The translations under genes and the position numbers were made by a program. Of a stretch of DNA of 64,000 bases, positions 8,697 through 16,748 are shown piece after piece. The stretch comes from Aquificaceae bacterium (GTDB taxonomy: Bacteria > Aquificota > Aquificia > Aquificales > Aquificaceae). The first letter of the stretch is position 1. The number at the start of each line of letters is the position of its first letter. The stretch is taken from NCBI GenBank assembly GCA_026981975.1, contig JALSHV010000003.1, positions 38,090 to 102,089 on the forward strand, in the 5' to 3' direction. The notes under the pieces are model-generated. The model saw only the letters and a program-made list of their open reading frames with translations. It had not been told where the DNA came from and did not search any database.

Positions 8697-9448
8697 TTTT
8701 CTCTCCTCGCATTATTTTATCAATTCCTAATAATTCATTAACCAACTTCACCACATCCCCGCTGTAATCGAGAAGCAACTTATACAATTCCTTTCGTAAT
8801 TCTCTTTCTACATTTTCATTGAATAGCCAATGTTTTCTTTCACTGACAACATTTTGAATCTCTATCGCTTTATTTTCAGGCTCTTTCACCCCATACCTTC
8901 GTAAAATCCAGAAATAGCTAAACTCTTCCCTATTCATTCCTGAGTTCTTTTGTTCTTCTTCTGCCTTTGCTATTTCCTCTGCATTTGCTGTTAGCTCTTT
9001 TAAAGCAGATTCTACACTTCTTTGCCTTTCCCTGAGATGTGTAATTATATCTTCAACTTTTTGAGCAATTGAAACCAAGTAGGGACTTTTATTCAAGTTC
9101 TTCTCAACATGTATTCTTATGCTTTTATAAAGACTTGCAATTTTAGCCCTATCTGAAATTTTGTCTGCCTTTATCGTATTCGCTATATCTTTGTTTATCT
9201 CGTAAAGTGGAAGATTATCTACTATGCGCAAAAGCTCAACATTTTTCTTTATAAGTTCTTCTGTTTTCCTCAAAATATCTCTTCTAACTTTCTTCTTTTC
9301 CGCCTCAGGATTGTATGTTTGATAGATTATCTCGTAGACTGGACAAGCAATTTATATTTCTCAATATAATCCCTTAAAAACTCATCTGGTGAAAGGATTT
9401 CGTAGATTTCCTGAATTTGCCTGAAAATTTTTATGTATTCTTTGGAGG
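8689..9448 (-). pseudogene. hsdR: hsdR remnant: C-terminal part of a type I restriction endonuclease, truncated and frameshifted
   Basis: On the minus strand this reads out of the IS element straight into HsdR-like sequence (FRQIQEIYEILSPDEFLRDY). A one-base loss near 9337-9341 then shifts the frame: KYKLLVQ continues as YEIIYQTYNPEAE only if one base is restored. From 9273 on, the frame is open through an HsdR C-terminal helical domain (DUF3387-like: VEDIITHLRERQRS, MNREEFSYFWILRRYG). The helicase and nuclease domains are absent, removed by the deletion at the IS. It has no start of its own and is not functional for restriction. Confidence 0.85.
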
Positions 9449-9461
9449 ATGTCAAGATAAG
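9449..9461 (+). repeat. Left terminal inverted repeat of the IS element
   Basis: ATGTCAAGATAAG, the exact inverse complement of 10106-10118. Confidence 0.9.
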
Positions 9462-9497
9462 GAAGGGGAAAGGCAAAAAGAAAGAAAATAAAGGATT

Positions 9498-10115
9498 ATG
9501 GGAGTAATAGAAGCACTGGAACAGTATATACGCAAAGTATACCACAGGAACAAGGTTCTGCCAAGGGTGAAGGCAAAAGCCGTTCTTCTATACCACTGGG
9601 GCATAGCTCTAAGGAAGGTAGAGAGGTTCATAAAGGCTCTCGGACTAAGAGGCTCAAGGGAAGCAATAAGGCAGTGGTACCACAGACTTTCAAAACTCAT
9701 GGAGTATGTCCTCAAGAGTTCACAAGAGCTATATGTGGATGAAACGAAGATAAAGGGGAGGAGAAGACTTTACTATCTATGGCTTGCGGTGGATATCATG
9801 GGTATTCCCTGTTTTGCTTATCTTTCACGACGACGAGACACGTGGACAACGAAGATAGTTCTTAGTTCCAGCAGAGGAAGGGTGATAACGACAGATAAGG
9901 GGTGGTGGTATAAGAAAGCGTGCAGAGAACTCGGGCTTGAGTGGAGACATGAAACCTTCGGCGGTAGGAATGCAGTGGAGAGGGCTTTCTTCCCGATAAA
10001 ACACAGGCTCAAGGGCTTTTACAAGAGGTTTCCATGGAACGCTAAGTTTGAAACTATTTCAAGCTTTCTCAGGGCTTTTATATTCCTATACTACACTCTG
10101 GAGGGCTTATCTTGA
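9498..10115 (+). CDS. DDE transposase, IS6/IS240-like (archaeal-type branch)
   Basis: Catalyses movement of the surrounding IS. It has 205 residues with a helix-turn-helix-like N-terminus (RVKAKAVLLYHWGIALRKVE) and a DDE core: D81 in YVDETKI, D133 in ITTDKGWWY and E161 in GGRNAVERAFFPIKHR. The DKGxWY and TFGxRNAVER blocks recall transposases of the archaeal ISPfu type. The C-terminus is basic and aromatic. The gene appears intact. Its strand is opposite to the restriction genes it interrupts. Family assignment below IS6-like is uncertain. Confidence 0.85.
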   Translation: MGVIEALEQYIRKVYHRNKVLPRVKAKAVLLYHWGIALRKVERFIKALGLRGSREAIRQWYHRLSKLMEYVLKSSQELYVDETKIKGRRRLYYLWLAVDIMGIPCFAYLSRRRDTWTTKIVLSSSRGRVITTDKGWWYKKACRELGLEWRHETFGGRNAVERAFFPIKHRLKGFYKRFPWNAKFETISSFLRAFIFLYYTLEGLS

Positions 10116-10118
10116 CAT
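10106..10118 (+). repeat. Right terminal inverted repeat of the IS element
   Basis: CTTATCTTGACAT, the inverse complement of 9449-9461. It contains the transposase stop codon. Confidence 0.9.
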
Positions 10119-10386
10119 GGTCACCAACAGGAGCTCTAACCGAAATTAGTATATCCCCATTTTGAGCAACTTTTAAAGGTTTAGAACAATATTTCACAGG
10201 TTTAGGATAGATTTCCCCAAATTCTGCCTTTCCTTGAAGAAAGGGCAAACCTATACCCTTATCATTGTAGGTTGATGAGGGTGGAGATTGTCCCATTATA
10301 ATTTTTCCAACCTCCCCCAGCCTCACCACTTCCCAATCTTCAGGGATCAAGCCGATTTCTATTTGTTTGAAGTTGTTTTCTTTCAT
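10119..10386 (-). pseudogene. hsdS: hsdS remnant: first ~89 codons of a type I specificity subunit
   Basis: The start of HsdS, the DNA-recognition subunit of a type I system. It opens with IGLIPEDWEVVRLGEV, the standard lead into the first target-recognition domain, and ends inside ILISVRAPVGD where the IS begins. The reading frame runs on into the IS to 10078, adding a few unrelated residues. The second recognition domain and the spacer helices are gone, so it cannot direct DNA binding. Its ATG forms an ATGA overlap with the winged-helix gene upstream. Confidence 0.88.
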
Positions 10387-11048
10387 AGTAATCTCCCAAT
10401 CAGAGTTCCTATTCTGGTTATGATATCCATAACAGGCTTTACATCTTGCAATTTTTCAGAAAATTTCTTTATGCTCTCCCAAGCTTTTGAGATTATGCTT
10501 TTGTCAGGATTGGGTTTCTGAAGCTGGGTTTTTATCGTTTCTATATCTGAAGCAAGATTTAGCTTTTCCTCATCGCTAAGTTTTTCTGTTTTCAAAATCT
10601 CATTTTGCAGTAAACTTAAATTCTGATATAGCTCGCCATATTTCACATTGACAATGTTTCCATCCCCAATTGTAATTACTCCTTGAATATTTGTTATATT
10701 TATACCCGTCAATACATGCGTTCTTTGAAATTTTGATGTACCTTCAAAGTGATTCACTCCTTTATCGGATATTTTATAATATGTTGTTTTAGACGGTATT
10801 ATCCCCCGCTTAGTCTTAACTTCATAAAGTTCTTCTTCTGTGGTTATCCAATCTGTTTGAACAAGATATTCAAGATTGCTTACTATTTCCTTGGAATCAA
10901 AGCCTTTAGATCTAAGAAGTCTTTTAATTTCAGAAATTTTTAATCGCATCTTTTTGGGTGTTGAAGCAGATTTGTATTTATCATAAAGTAGTTTAAGAAT
11001 GGCTTCCCTTACTTCGTCGGGGTCTTTGAGCAGTTTTTTTCGTGTCAT
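10383..11048 (-). CDS. Winged-helix-like protein inside the hsd operon, unknown function
   Basis: A 221-residue protein that I do not recognise as a named family. The first 100 residues look like a winged helix (LKISEIKRLLRSKGFDSKEI, then TTYYKISDKGVNHFEG). A short beta stretch follows (ITNIQGVITIGDGNIVNV), then a helical tail with SDEEKLNLASDIETIKTQL and PDKSIISKAWESIKK. Similar beta-plus-helical tails occur in some mobile or defence-linked proteins, but I cannot name one. It is joined to hsdM and hsdS by ATGA overlaps on both sides, so it is a true operon member and may regulate or assist the methyltransferase. It appears intact. Confidence 0.65.
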   Translation of the reverse strand: MTRKKLLKDPDEVREAILKLLYDKYKSASTPKKMRLKISEIKRLLRSKGFDSKEIVSNLEYLVQTDWITTEEELYEVKTKRGIIPSKTTYYKISDKGVNHFEGTSKFQRTHVLTGINITNIQGVITIGDGNIVNVKYGELYQNLSLLQNEILKTEKLSDEEKLNLASDIETIKTQLQKPNPDKSIISKAWESIKKFSEKLQDVKPVMDIITRIGTLIGRLL

Positions 11049-11829
11049 ACCTCAAACCCCATCTTTGTCAAAATCTCCCTTAATTCAGCATCAACCTCTT
11101 TTCTCTCCTCCTCAACCTTTGCAAGTTCAACAAGCACATCCTCAACAGGCTGAATTTCCTCTTTTTCATCAACAGAAACATAACGAGAAGGACTCAAGTT
11201 ATAATCGTTCTTTCTTGCCTCTTCTATTGTTATAATCTTTGAGAACCCTTCTATTTCCTTCCAGCCAAAGTAAGCGTCAAGAATCTTCTTTATGTTCTCC
11301 TCTGTCAGATAATTCTTTGGTCTCCCCTTTGCAAATTCCTTTGATGCATTTATCAAAAGAATTTCTCCCTTATGTTCTTTTGCCCTGTTTATAACGATTA
11401 TATTCCCCGGTGCGGTTGTGTTGTAAAAGAGATTGTCGGTAAGGAGAATAACAGCTTCAATCAAATCATTTTCAACAAACCTTTTCCTTATCTCTTTCTC
11501 TCTATCGGTTCCTTGGCTTCCTGAGCCTCTTGTCACAACGCCGGTATCAATAACAACAACCAGTTTTCCGTTTTCTTTGAGCGAAGCGAACATGTGCTGA
11601 ATCCATCCCCAGTCAGAGCTTTGATTTGATGGCGGAGCTCCAAAGGAAAATCTGTTATAAGGGTCGTTTTCAAAAACATCCTGCGGAAACTTCTGATTCC
11701 ACATCGGATTTGCTATAACCTTATCAAACTGCTTAACCTTGCTATTTTCAACAAACTTGGGATTTCTTATCGTATCTCCAACCCTTATATCAGCATCCAT
11801 ATCGTGAACAAAAGCATTCATCGTTCTGG

Positions 11830-11892
11830 GCATATCCGAAGTTCCGAGCGAAGCGAGGAATTTGGACAGAGCGATAGCGAAGTCGGATATGC
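11830..11892. repeat. Hairpin element at the left border of the hsdM insertion
   Basis: GCATATCCGA (11830-11839) and its exact complement TCGGATATGC (11883-11892) form a 10-bp stem around a 43-base loop. The loop is rich in GAGCGAAGCGAG-type sequence. It lies between the hsdM junction (11821/11822) and the inverted repeat at 11897. Confidence 0.7.
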
Positions 11893-11896
11893 ACCT

Positions 11897-11951
11897 GTTA
11901 GGCGACCCGAAGGGCAAGCCACGAGGGTGGCGAAGCGTTTCGCTTGGCGGC
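11897..11951 (+). repeat. Left inverted repeat of the cassette, with three mini-hairpins
   Basis: GTTAGGCGAC (11897-11906) and TTTCGCTTGGCGGC (11938-11951) recur, inverted, at 19055-19079. Here they are separated by 31 extra bases that fold into CCC-GAA-GGG (11906-11914), GCCAC-GAGG-GTGGC (11918-11931) and, into the shared part, AAGCG-TTT-CGCTT (11933-11945). Confidence 0.75.
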
Positions 11952-11957
11952 ACCATT

Positions 11958-14900
11958 TTACGCATCGCCTCCATCTCCTAAGTTGTTTTCAAGAAATTCC
12001 CAGACCACATCTCTTCTTAAAATTTCATGGCAGAACTGATTTTGATAATTTCTAAGACATCCATAACAACTTGTTTCTTTTCCACAAGTACAGTTTTTTA
12101 CCCGCTCTAAAGCACTTTTAAGAACATTATAAAGATTCTCTCTATCAGCAATTCGTTTCACAACTCCTGCTCCACCGGGAACATTATCAAACAAGATTAA
12201 CATTATTCCTTCTTCAGATGGATACAGACAACCATCTATATCTTCTCTTTTTATTCCGAGTGCTTGACTTGCACCTTCAAGAAGTGCATAAAGCATAGAA
12301 TACCAAAAACTTTTATCGCCAACCTTTACTTTTGGTTCTTTGAAGGAAATGGATAGTACATCTGTTTTAAAGGTATGTCCAAAGTGTAGTGGTCCTCTAA
12401 GTGGTGCAGAACATTCTATACCATATGGAGGCTTGTGCTTTCCTCTATGTCTTTCCGGGAAAGCAGATCCACAGGTAAAGCATACCCAGAATCCAATTCC
12501 TTTTTTCCCTTTACACACAACAGCAAGTTCTCCCTCTGAAGAGTATCTACAATTGATTTTAAGTTTTCCAATTGAAAATTCCTTTTCTTCTGGTTCTTTG
12601 TAATCAAAGAAGTATGGTCTTGTGGTGAACTCACGCTTTGGACGGGATTCACCGGGTCTTTTTGGTTCGTAATCTTTAGATGTTACAAATCCAAATACAG
12701 GCGTAATAAATCTATGTATCTCTCTCCGTGGAATAGTTCCATGAATCCTACAGGATACCGATGGTGGACTTTCATCAATCGTTCCCACTTGAATATAGAA
12801 ACGTCCACACTGAGGACAAATAGCATACCAATAGATAGGCCATGTTCTATTTCTTACTACCCTCAAGCCTGAACTTTCCCAAGTATATCCATTTGCAACT
12901 ACTTGGCTACTTGGAGCAAACTCCGAAATTGCTATTCTCAAGTCTCTTTCTAATTGTATATTCTTGGCAGGAGGAATATGAGACAAAATAGATAATTCGA
13001 CCACATCAACCGGAAAACCATATTTGGGAATCACAGTATGAGTTGCCAAGAAATCTATAAGTTGCTTTCTTTTGATTGTTTCCATTCTTCTGCTTGCCCA
13101 ATCCATATCGGCATTTAATTTGTTTCGCTTTCTCTGGTCTCTTGTACTTCTCCATTCGTTCTCTCTGGATACGTAAAACTCTTTTAAGCGATTAAATTCA
13201 TCTCTTATTTTCTCATCTGCGATAGTAAGTGATCCATCACCCCCAACAAGACTATCTGCCCAACCCCAATTTTCAATATCAAAGATGTCCTGTAAGTATT
13301 CCGGAACCACTCTTTTCAATGAATTCAAAATGGATTGTGGTTTCTGTTCAAGATACTCTTTAATTTTCTGAGTTCCTGTAGTTTCGTTCCCTTCAAGCCT
13401 AAAGAAAGAATCAACCGTGCCAAAATATTCTGGGAATTCTCTAAAGAAATTAGCTAATACAACTGAATAGAGATGACGAGAAATAATCTTTTCGTTTCGA
13501 ATTTCAACAACAGGAGGATTGATTCTTCCATCTACCATTTTTTCAGGTTCTTTAAAGTATGTAAGGTCATGGGAACGAAGCTGGGCAAAGGTTAAAGTGA
13601 ATCCTATTGTATCTAATCTCCTGCCTGCTCTTCCTGCTCTCTGAATATAATTTGAAGGTTCAGGGGGGACATTTCTTAAAAATATAGCTTCCAGTTCTCC
13701 AAGATCCACTCCCAATTCAAAAGTTGTTGAACAACTCAAAACATTAATTTCACCCCTTATGAATCTTTGCTGAACGTTTGATGCATAATCTGGGGTAAGT
13801 TGTGCAGTATGTTCGTGAGAGCTCATTCTTACAGGAAGTAAAGTTGTGTATAAGTGCCTATAGTGATTCCTTTGAATATATCCTCTTTCTTTAGAATCTA
13901 TTAATTTAAGGTTACCATTACAATTGAAAGTAGGGCAAACACCTCGCACATTTACGGGAGATATCGCACCACACTTATCGCAGATGTACCACGATGAAGC
14001 GTTACTCTTCTGAATAACTCTCCAGTATCTGTAATCAAGCTGGTAAAGGACACCATCTTTTGCGTTGCTAAAACTACGTATGCCTTTACTCACCCAATTA
14101 TCTCTCAAGTCTTCCCATATTTTTCCTAATAATTTTCTACATTCATCGTTTTCGTCCTCTTTCCCTCTAATCTTTTTGTATAACTTTTGCAGATATTCCA
14201 ACCTTGCATTTAATCTACCTTGAGTAGGGATAAAGGAGTATATTCCTCTTCTTTTGTCTGAACCTTCACCTCTGAATTTATACTCTCTATTTCTGGGTTT
14301 GAAGAATTCGTCCTCTGGTGCGGGACCATCTTCTGGAAATGTGATGGCCATGTTATAACGCATAGTATTAAGCAATATTTGATAAACAGCTTTAGCTTCA
14401 TCCTTGGTGAGATTCCAAGGAGGATTAAGGAGTTCCTCAACCGGTGACCAGTTGTCAGGAAAAACGGGTTCAAAGGAAAGCAATCCTACACCCTCCAGAG
14501 AATTTCTTCTATCCCAGACACCACAGAAATCTTGAAGAATCCATTTCCAGACTTCTTTCTTTTTCTCCCTTTGGTCCATTGCTGGATCGAACACGCTATT
14601 CTCTTCTGCAAGTTGCAAGACGTCTTCGCATAGTGACCTAAGTCTGTAGTCGTTAACAGAATTATTTTTCTGCAAGGCTTCTACGATTAAACGTCTGAAT
14701 AGAATCCTATTGTATGTGAAATCCAAATAAGGTGCGAAAAATGCAGCATCTTGCCTACTATCTGAGAAGATGAGAATTTTCTTCTCCTTTATACGTTCTT
14801 TTTGTATGTTTTGATACAAAGCCGTAGTTAATACTGCTGCTGGCGCATCACGCTGAAAAATGAACTCACGAACAATATTGATAGAGCATAATCCACACAG

Positions 14901-16748
14901 ATAACACTTATTAAGAATAGCATCTTTAGGTATTATTTCAATCAATGTTTTCACAGAGTTTCTTTCTTTGGTGCAAGCACAAGTAGGTTTATCATCCCAG
15001 ATTGCCCCACATTTCACGCATAGTTTCCAAATTCTGCCTTTTTCAGCAATTTCCTCTGGGATAGCAACCTCTTGATCTTCATCTTCTTTTGTTTCTACAT
15101 CTTCCCACAACATAAAATATCTATTTTTTCTGGGTGTATCTATTTCAGCGACAGAATGTCTAAGTCTACCATCCTTTATATCGCCCACCAAATATTCTTG
15201 TCCACAACGCCGGCAGGATGCAAGCTCAAAAACAGGATATCCCTCTTCTGTGTATTCTCTTCTTTCTAAGAATATTTTTGGCTCGGGATAGAACGATACA
15301 AAAATACCTTCTGGAGCACGTACAAAAAGATGGTAACGTGCAGGGAGAAGAGGCAAAGATTCTGAGTCTGGTCGTGCCCATACAAGTATGTTGATTAAGC
15401 TGATTATTTCACCATATTCTTTCTCAGACGGGTTATCATTATTTAAAAGTTGCTTAACACATTCTTGAATATTTTTCGCTCCATCTTCCAATAAGGATTT
15501 TAGCCTTATTACTCTTTTATCCTTTGAAAGAATATCATAAAGAAACTTTTTGGTATTGTTGTTGCAGTTATCTTTTACATTATTTAAAATGTCTTCAGGT
15601 AAACCTTTCTCCTTACATAGGTCAAAAAGCTTGCTGATTAAAGAAGATGATCCCTCGTGGATTATCTTTTCTATTTCAGAGTATATCTCTAATGGTGGTT
15701 CAAAAATTCCCTTTCCAGCAGTTTTAATTCTCTCGCCTTTTATTATGTCTTGTTTATTATCATCTTCTGGATCCCACTCAAACTTCTCACCAAACAGATT
15801 TGTGGCAAACTCAGCTACTTTACCAAAATCTTCTGCCTCTTTTACAAGCGTGGCACTTGTTGCAACACATTGCAGATCGCCCTCCATATTTTCACATACT
15901 CTATCTTTTAGGCGTCGAATAAGCATCGCCATTTCAATACCGGTAGCTCCACTGTAAATGTGTGCTTCATCTAAGATCAAAAACTTCCAGTTCTTTGCAT
16001 CTTCCCCATCAAAGAAAGGCGAATCCTTCGGTCTTAAGAGCAAATACTCAAGCATTGCATAATTTGTTATGAGAATATGAGGAGGATTCTCCCGCATCTC
16101 TTCTCTAGAAAGAAGCTCACTTTTTACGGGTTCTTCTCCAGGATTCATTAATCTAAACTTCTCTTCTCCCTGCCTTTTTGTTTCTGGAGTATCACCTACA
16201 TACCTACCAAAAGTTATTTTGAACTCTGGCATCTTCTGTTCGATAACCTTGGCTATTTCTCTTAATCTCCTCAATTGGTCATTAGCCAACGCATTCATCG
16301 GATATAATAAGAGAGCTCTAACACCAGGAGTAAGTTTTCCTTCCTCATATTCCTTCAAAAGATGATTCAAAATAGGTATAAGAAAGCATTCAGTTTTTCC
16401 GCTGCTTGTTCCCGAAGCAATAACTACATTCCTATCTTTGAGTATTTTCCTTAGGGCTTTTTCTTGATGTAAATATAAAGGATTGTCCCGTAGATATGGG
16501 AGGGCATCGTAAATGAATTTCTCTAAACTCTTAACAAGCAACCCTTCTTGGATTAAATCTTTAAGGTAACAGCCTCTTTTAAAAGGTGGTGTCGCCTCCA
16601 AAATTGGGCCATTAGTAAACCAGAATTTTTCAACTTCTTCATGAAAAAGTCTCCGAAGATTTTCATTCCTAAGCCTAAAAGTACTTGTTAAATATCTTAT
16701 ATAACTTTGCCTGATGCTTCCCGTTACTTTAATCGGATCTATCGCCAT
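11958..16748 (-). CDS. Giant DEAH helicase with zinc ribbons and DUF1998 (DruE-like / DrmA-DrmB-like)
   Basis: A superfamily 2 helicase of 1,596 residues, probably an antiphage nucleic-acid motor. Motif I is ASGTSSGKTE (about 111-120), Ia LLYPMNALANDQ, II LDEAH (about 259-263) and III ATSATL. Motifs V and VI are TTFELGVDLG and QRAGRAGR (about 1,035). Several zinc ribbons interrupt or follow the core (CRRCGQEY, CVKCGAIW, CDKCGAIS, CPQCGRFY). The C-terminus is DUF1998 with VPGGAGV and SCYGCLRNYQNQFCHE. The ATG at 16748 is chosen because GGAGGTG lies seven bases before it. It overlaps its partner gene by 20 bases. Its size and single-chain helicase-DUF1998 layout best fit Druantia DruE; a fused DISARM DrmA-DrmB is the alternative. 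Confidence 0.8.
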   Translation of the reverse strand: MAIDPIKVTGSIRQSYIRYLTSTFRLRNENLRRLFHEEVEKFWFTNGPILEATPPFKRGCYLKDLIQEGLLVKSLEKFIYDALPYLRDNPLYLHQEKALRKILKDRNVVIASGTSSGKTECFLIPILNHLLKEYEEGKLTPGVRALLLYPMNALANDQLRRLREIAKVIEQKMPEFKITFGRYVGDTPETKRQGEEKFRLMNPGEEPVKSELLSREEMRENPPHILITNYAMLEYLLLRPKDSPFFDGEDAKNWKFLILDEAHIYSGATGIEMAMLIRRLKDRVCENMEGDLQCVATSATLVKEAEDFGKVAEFATNLFGEKFEWDPEDDNKQDIIKGERIKTAGKGIFEPPLEIYSEIEKIIHEGSSSLISKLFDLCKEKGLPEDILNNVKDNCNNNTKKFLYDILSKDKRVIRLKSLLEDGAKNIQECVKQLLNNDNPSEKEYGEIISLINILVWARPDSESLPLLPARYHLFVRAPEGIFVSFYPEPKIFLERREYTEEGYPVFELASCRRCGQEYLVGDIKDGRLRHSVAEIDTPRKNRYFMLWEDVETKEDEDQEVAIPEEIAEKGRIWKLCVKCGAIWDDKPTCACTKERNSVKTLIEIIPKDAILNKCYLCGLCSINIVREFIFQRDAPAAVLTTALYQNIQKERIKEKKILIFSDSRQDAAFFAPYLDFTYNRILFRRLIVEALQKNNSVNDYRLRSLCEDVLQLAEENSVFDPAMDQREKKKEVWKWILQDFCGVWDRRNSLEGVGLLSFEPVFPDNWSPVEELLNPPWNLTKDEAKAVYQILLNTMRYNMAITFPEDGPAPEDEFFKPRNREYKFRGEGSDKRRGIYSFIPTQGRLNARLEYLQKLYKKIRGKEDENDECRKLLGKIWEDLRDNWVSKGIRSFSNAKDGVLYQLDYRYWRVIQKSNASSWYICDKCGAISPVNVRGVCPTFNCNGNLKLIDSKERGYIQRNHYRHLYTTLLPVRMSSHEHTAQLTPDYASNVQQRFIRGEINVLSCSTTFELGVDLGELEAIFLRNVPPEPSNYIQRAGRAGRRLDTIGFTLTFAQLRSHDLTYFKEPEKMVDGRINPPVVEIRNEKIISRHLYSVVLANFFREFPEYFGTVDSFFRLEGNETTGTQKIKEYLEQKPQSILNSLKRVVPEYLQDIFDIENWGWADSLVGGDGSLTIADEKIRDEFNRLKEFYVSRENEWRSTRDQRKRNKLNADMDWASRRMETIKRKQLIDFLATHTVIPKYGFPVDVVELSILSHIPPAKNIQLERDLRIAISEFAPSSQVVANGYTWESSGLRVVRNRTWPIYWYAICPQCGRFYIQVGTIDESPPSVSCRIHGTIPRREIHRFITPVFGFVTSKDYEPKRPGESRPKREFTTRPYFFDYKEPEEKEFSIGKLKINCRYSSEGELAVVCKGKKGIGFWVCFTCGSAFPERHRGKHKPPYGIECSAPLRGPLHFGHTFKTDVLSISFKEPKVKVGDKSFWYSMLYALLEGASQALGIKREDIDGCLYPSEEGIMLILFDNVPGGAGVVKRIADRENLYNVLKSALERVKNCTCGKETSCYGCLRNYQNQFCHEILRRDVVWEFLENNLGDGGDA

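Larger units (their letters stand above)
9449..10118 (+). mobile_element. IS6-like insertion sequence, 670 bp, with perfect terminal inverted repeats
   Basis: One transposase gene bounded by 13-bp perfect inverted repeats: ATGTCAAGATAAG at 9449-9461 and its complement at 10106-10118. The transposase stop lies inside the right repeat. The flanks TTTGGAGG and GGTCACCA do not match, so there is no target-site duplication. The left flank is hsdR and the right flank is hsdS. That pattern fits an insertion followed by an adjacent deletion, or recombination between two copies, which removed most of hsdS and the front of hsdR. Confidence 0.9.
11045..11974 (-). pseudogene. hsdM: hsdM C-terminal half (type I DNA methyltransferase, split gene)
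   Basis: The rear part of an adenine-N6 DNA methyltransferase. Real homology starts at MNAFVHDMDADIRVGD (11821), followed by motif IV as VIANPMWNQ and the C-terminal helices. The front half, with FYTP and DPACGSGG, lies 7.2 kb away at 19025-19828 on the same strand, and the two join cleanly after AMAK. The ~50 residues between 11974 and 11821 are a chance translation of the border repeat. The ATG at 11974 overlaps the stop of the DUF1998 helicase by 17 bases with AGGAG nearby, so this half may still be translated. Whether the halves reassemble is unknown. Confidence 0.8.

Noticed and set aside
9327..9545. A 72-residue minus-strand protein spanning the IS left end
   Set aside because: Its first ~30 residues are the complement of the IS; the rest is hsdR sequence before the frameshift. 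It is part of the hsdR remnant, not a gene.
10078..10118. hsdS continuing into 10078
   Set aside because: Those residues are read from the IS terminal repeat and do not belong to HsdS.
9441..10126. Target-site duplication around the IS
   Set aside because: TTTGGAGG on the left and GGTCACCA on the right do not match.
11958..16748. Helicase as HsdR of the split type I system
   Set aside because: It lacks HsdR nuclease motifs and carries DUF1998 and zinc ribbons; the true hsdR tail is at 8689-9448.
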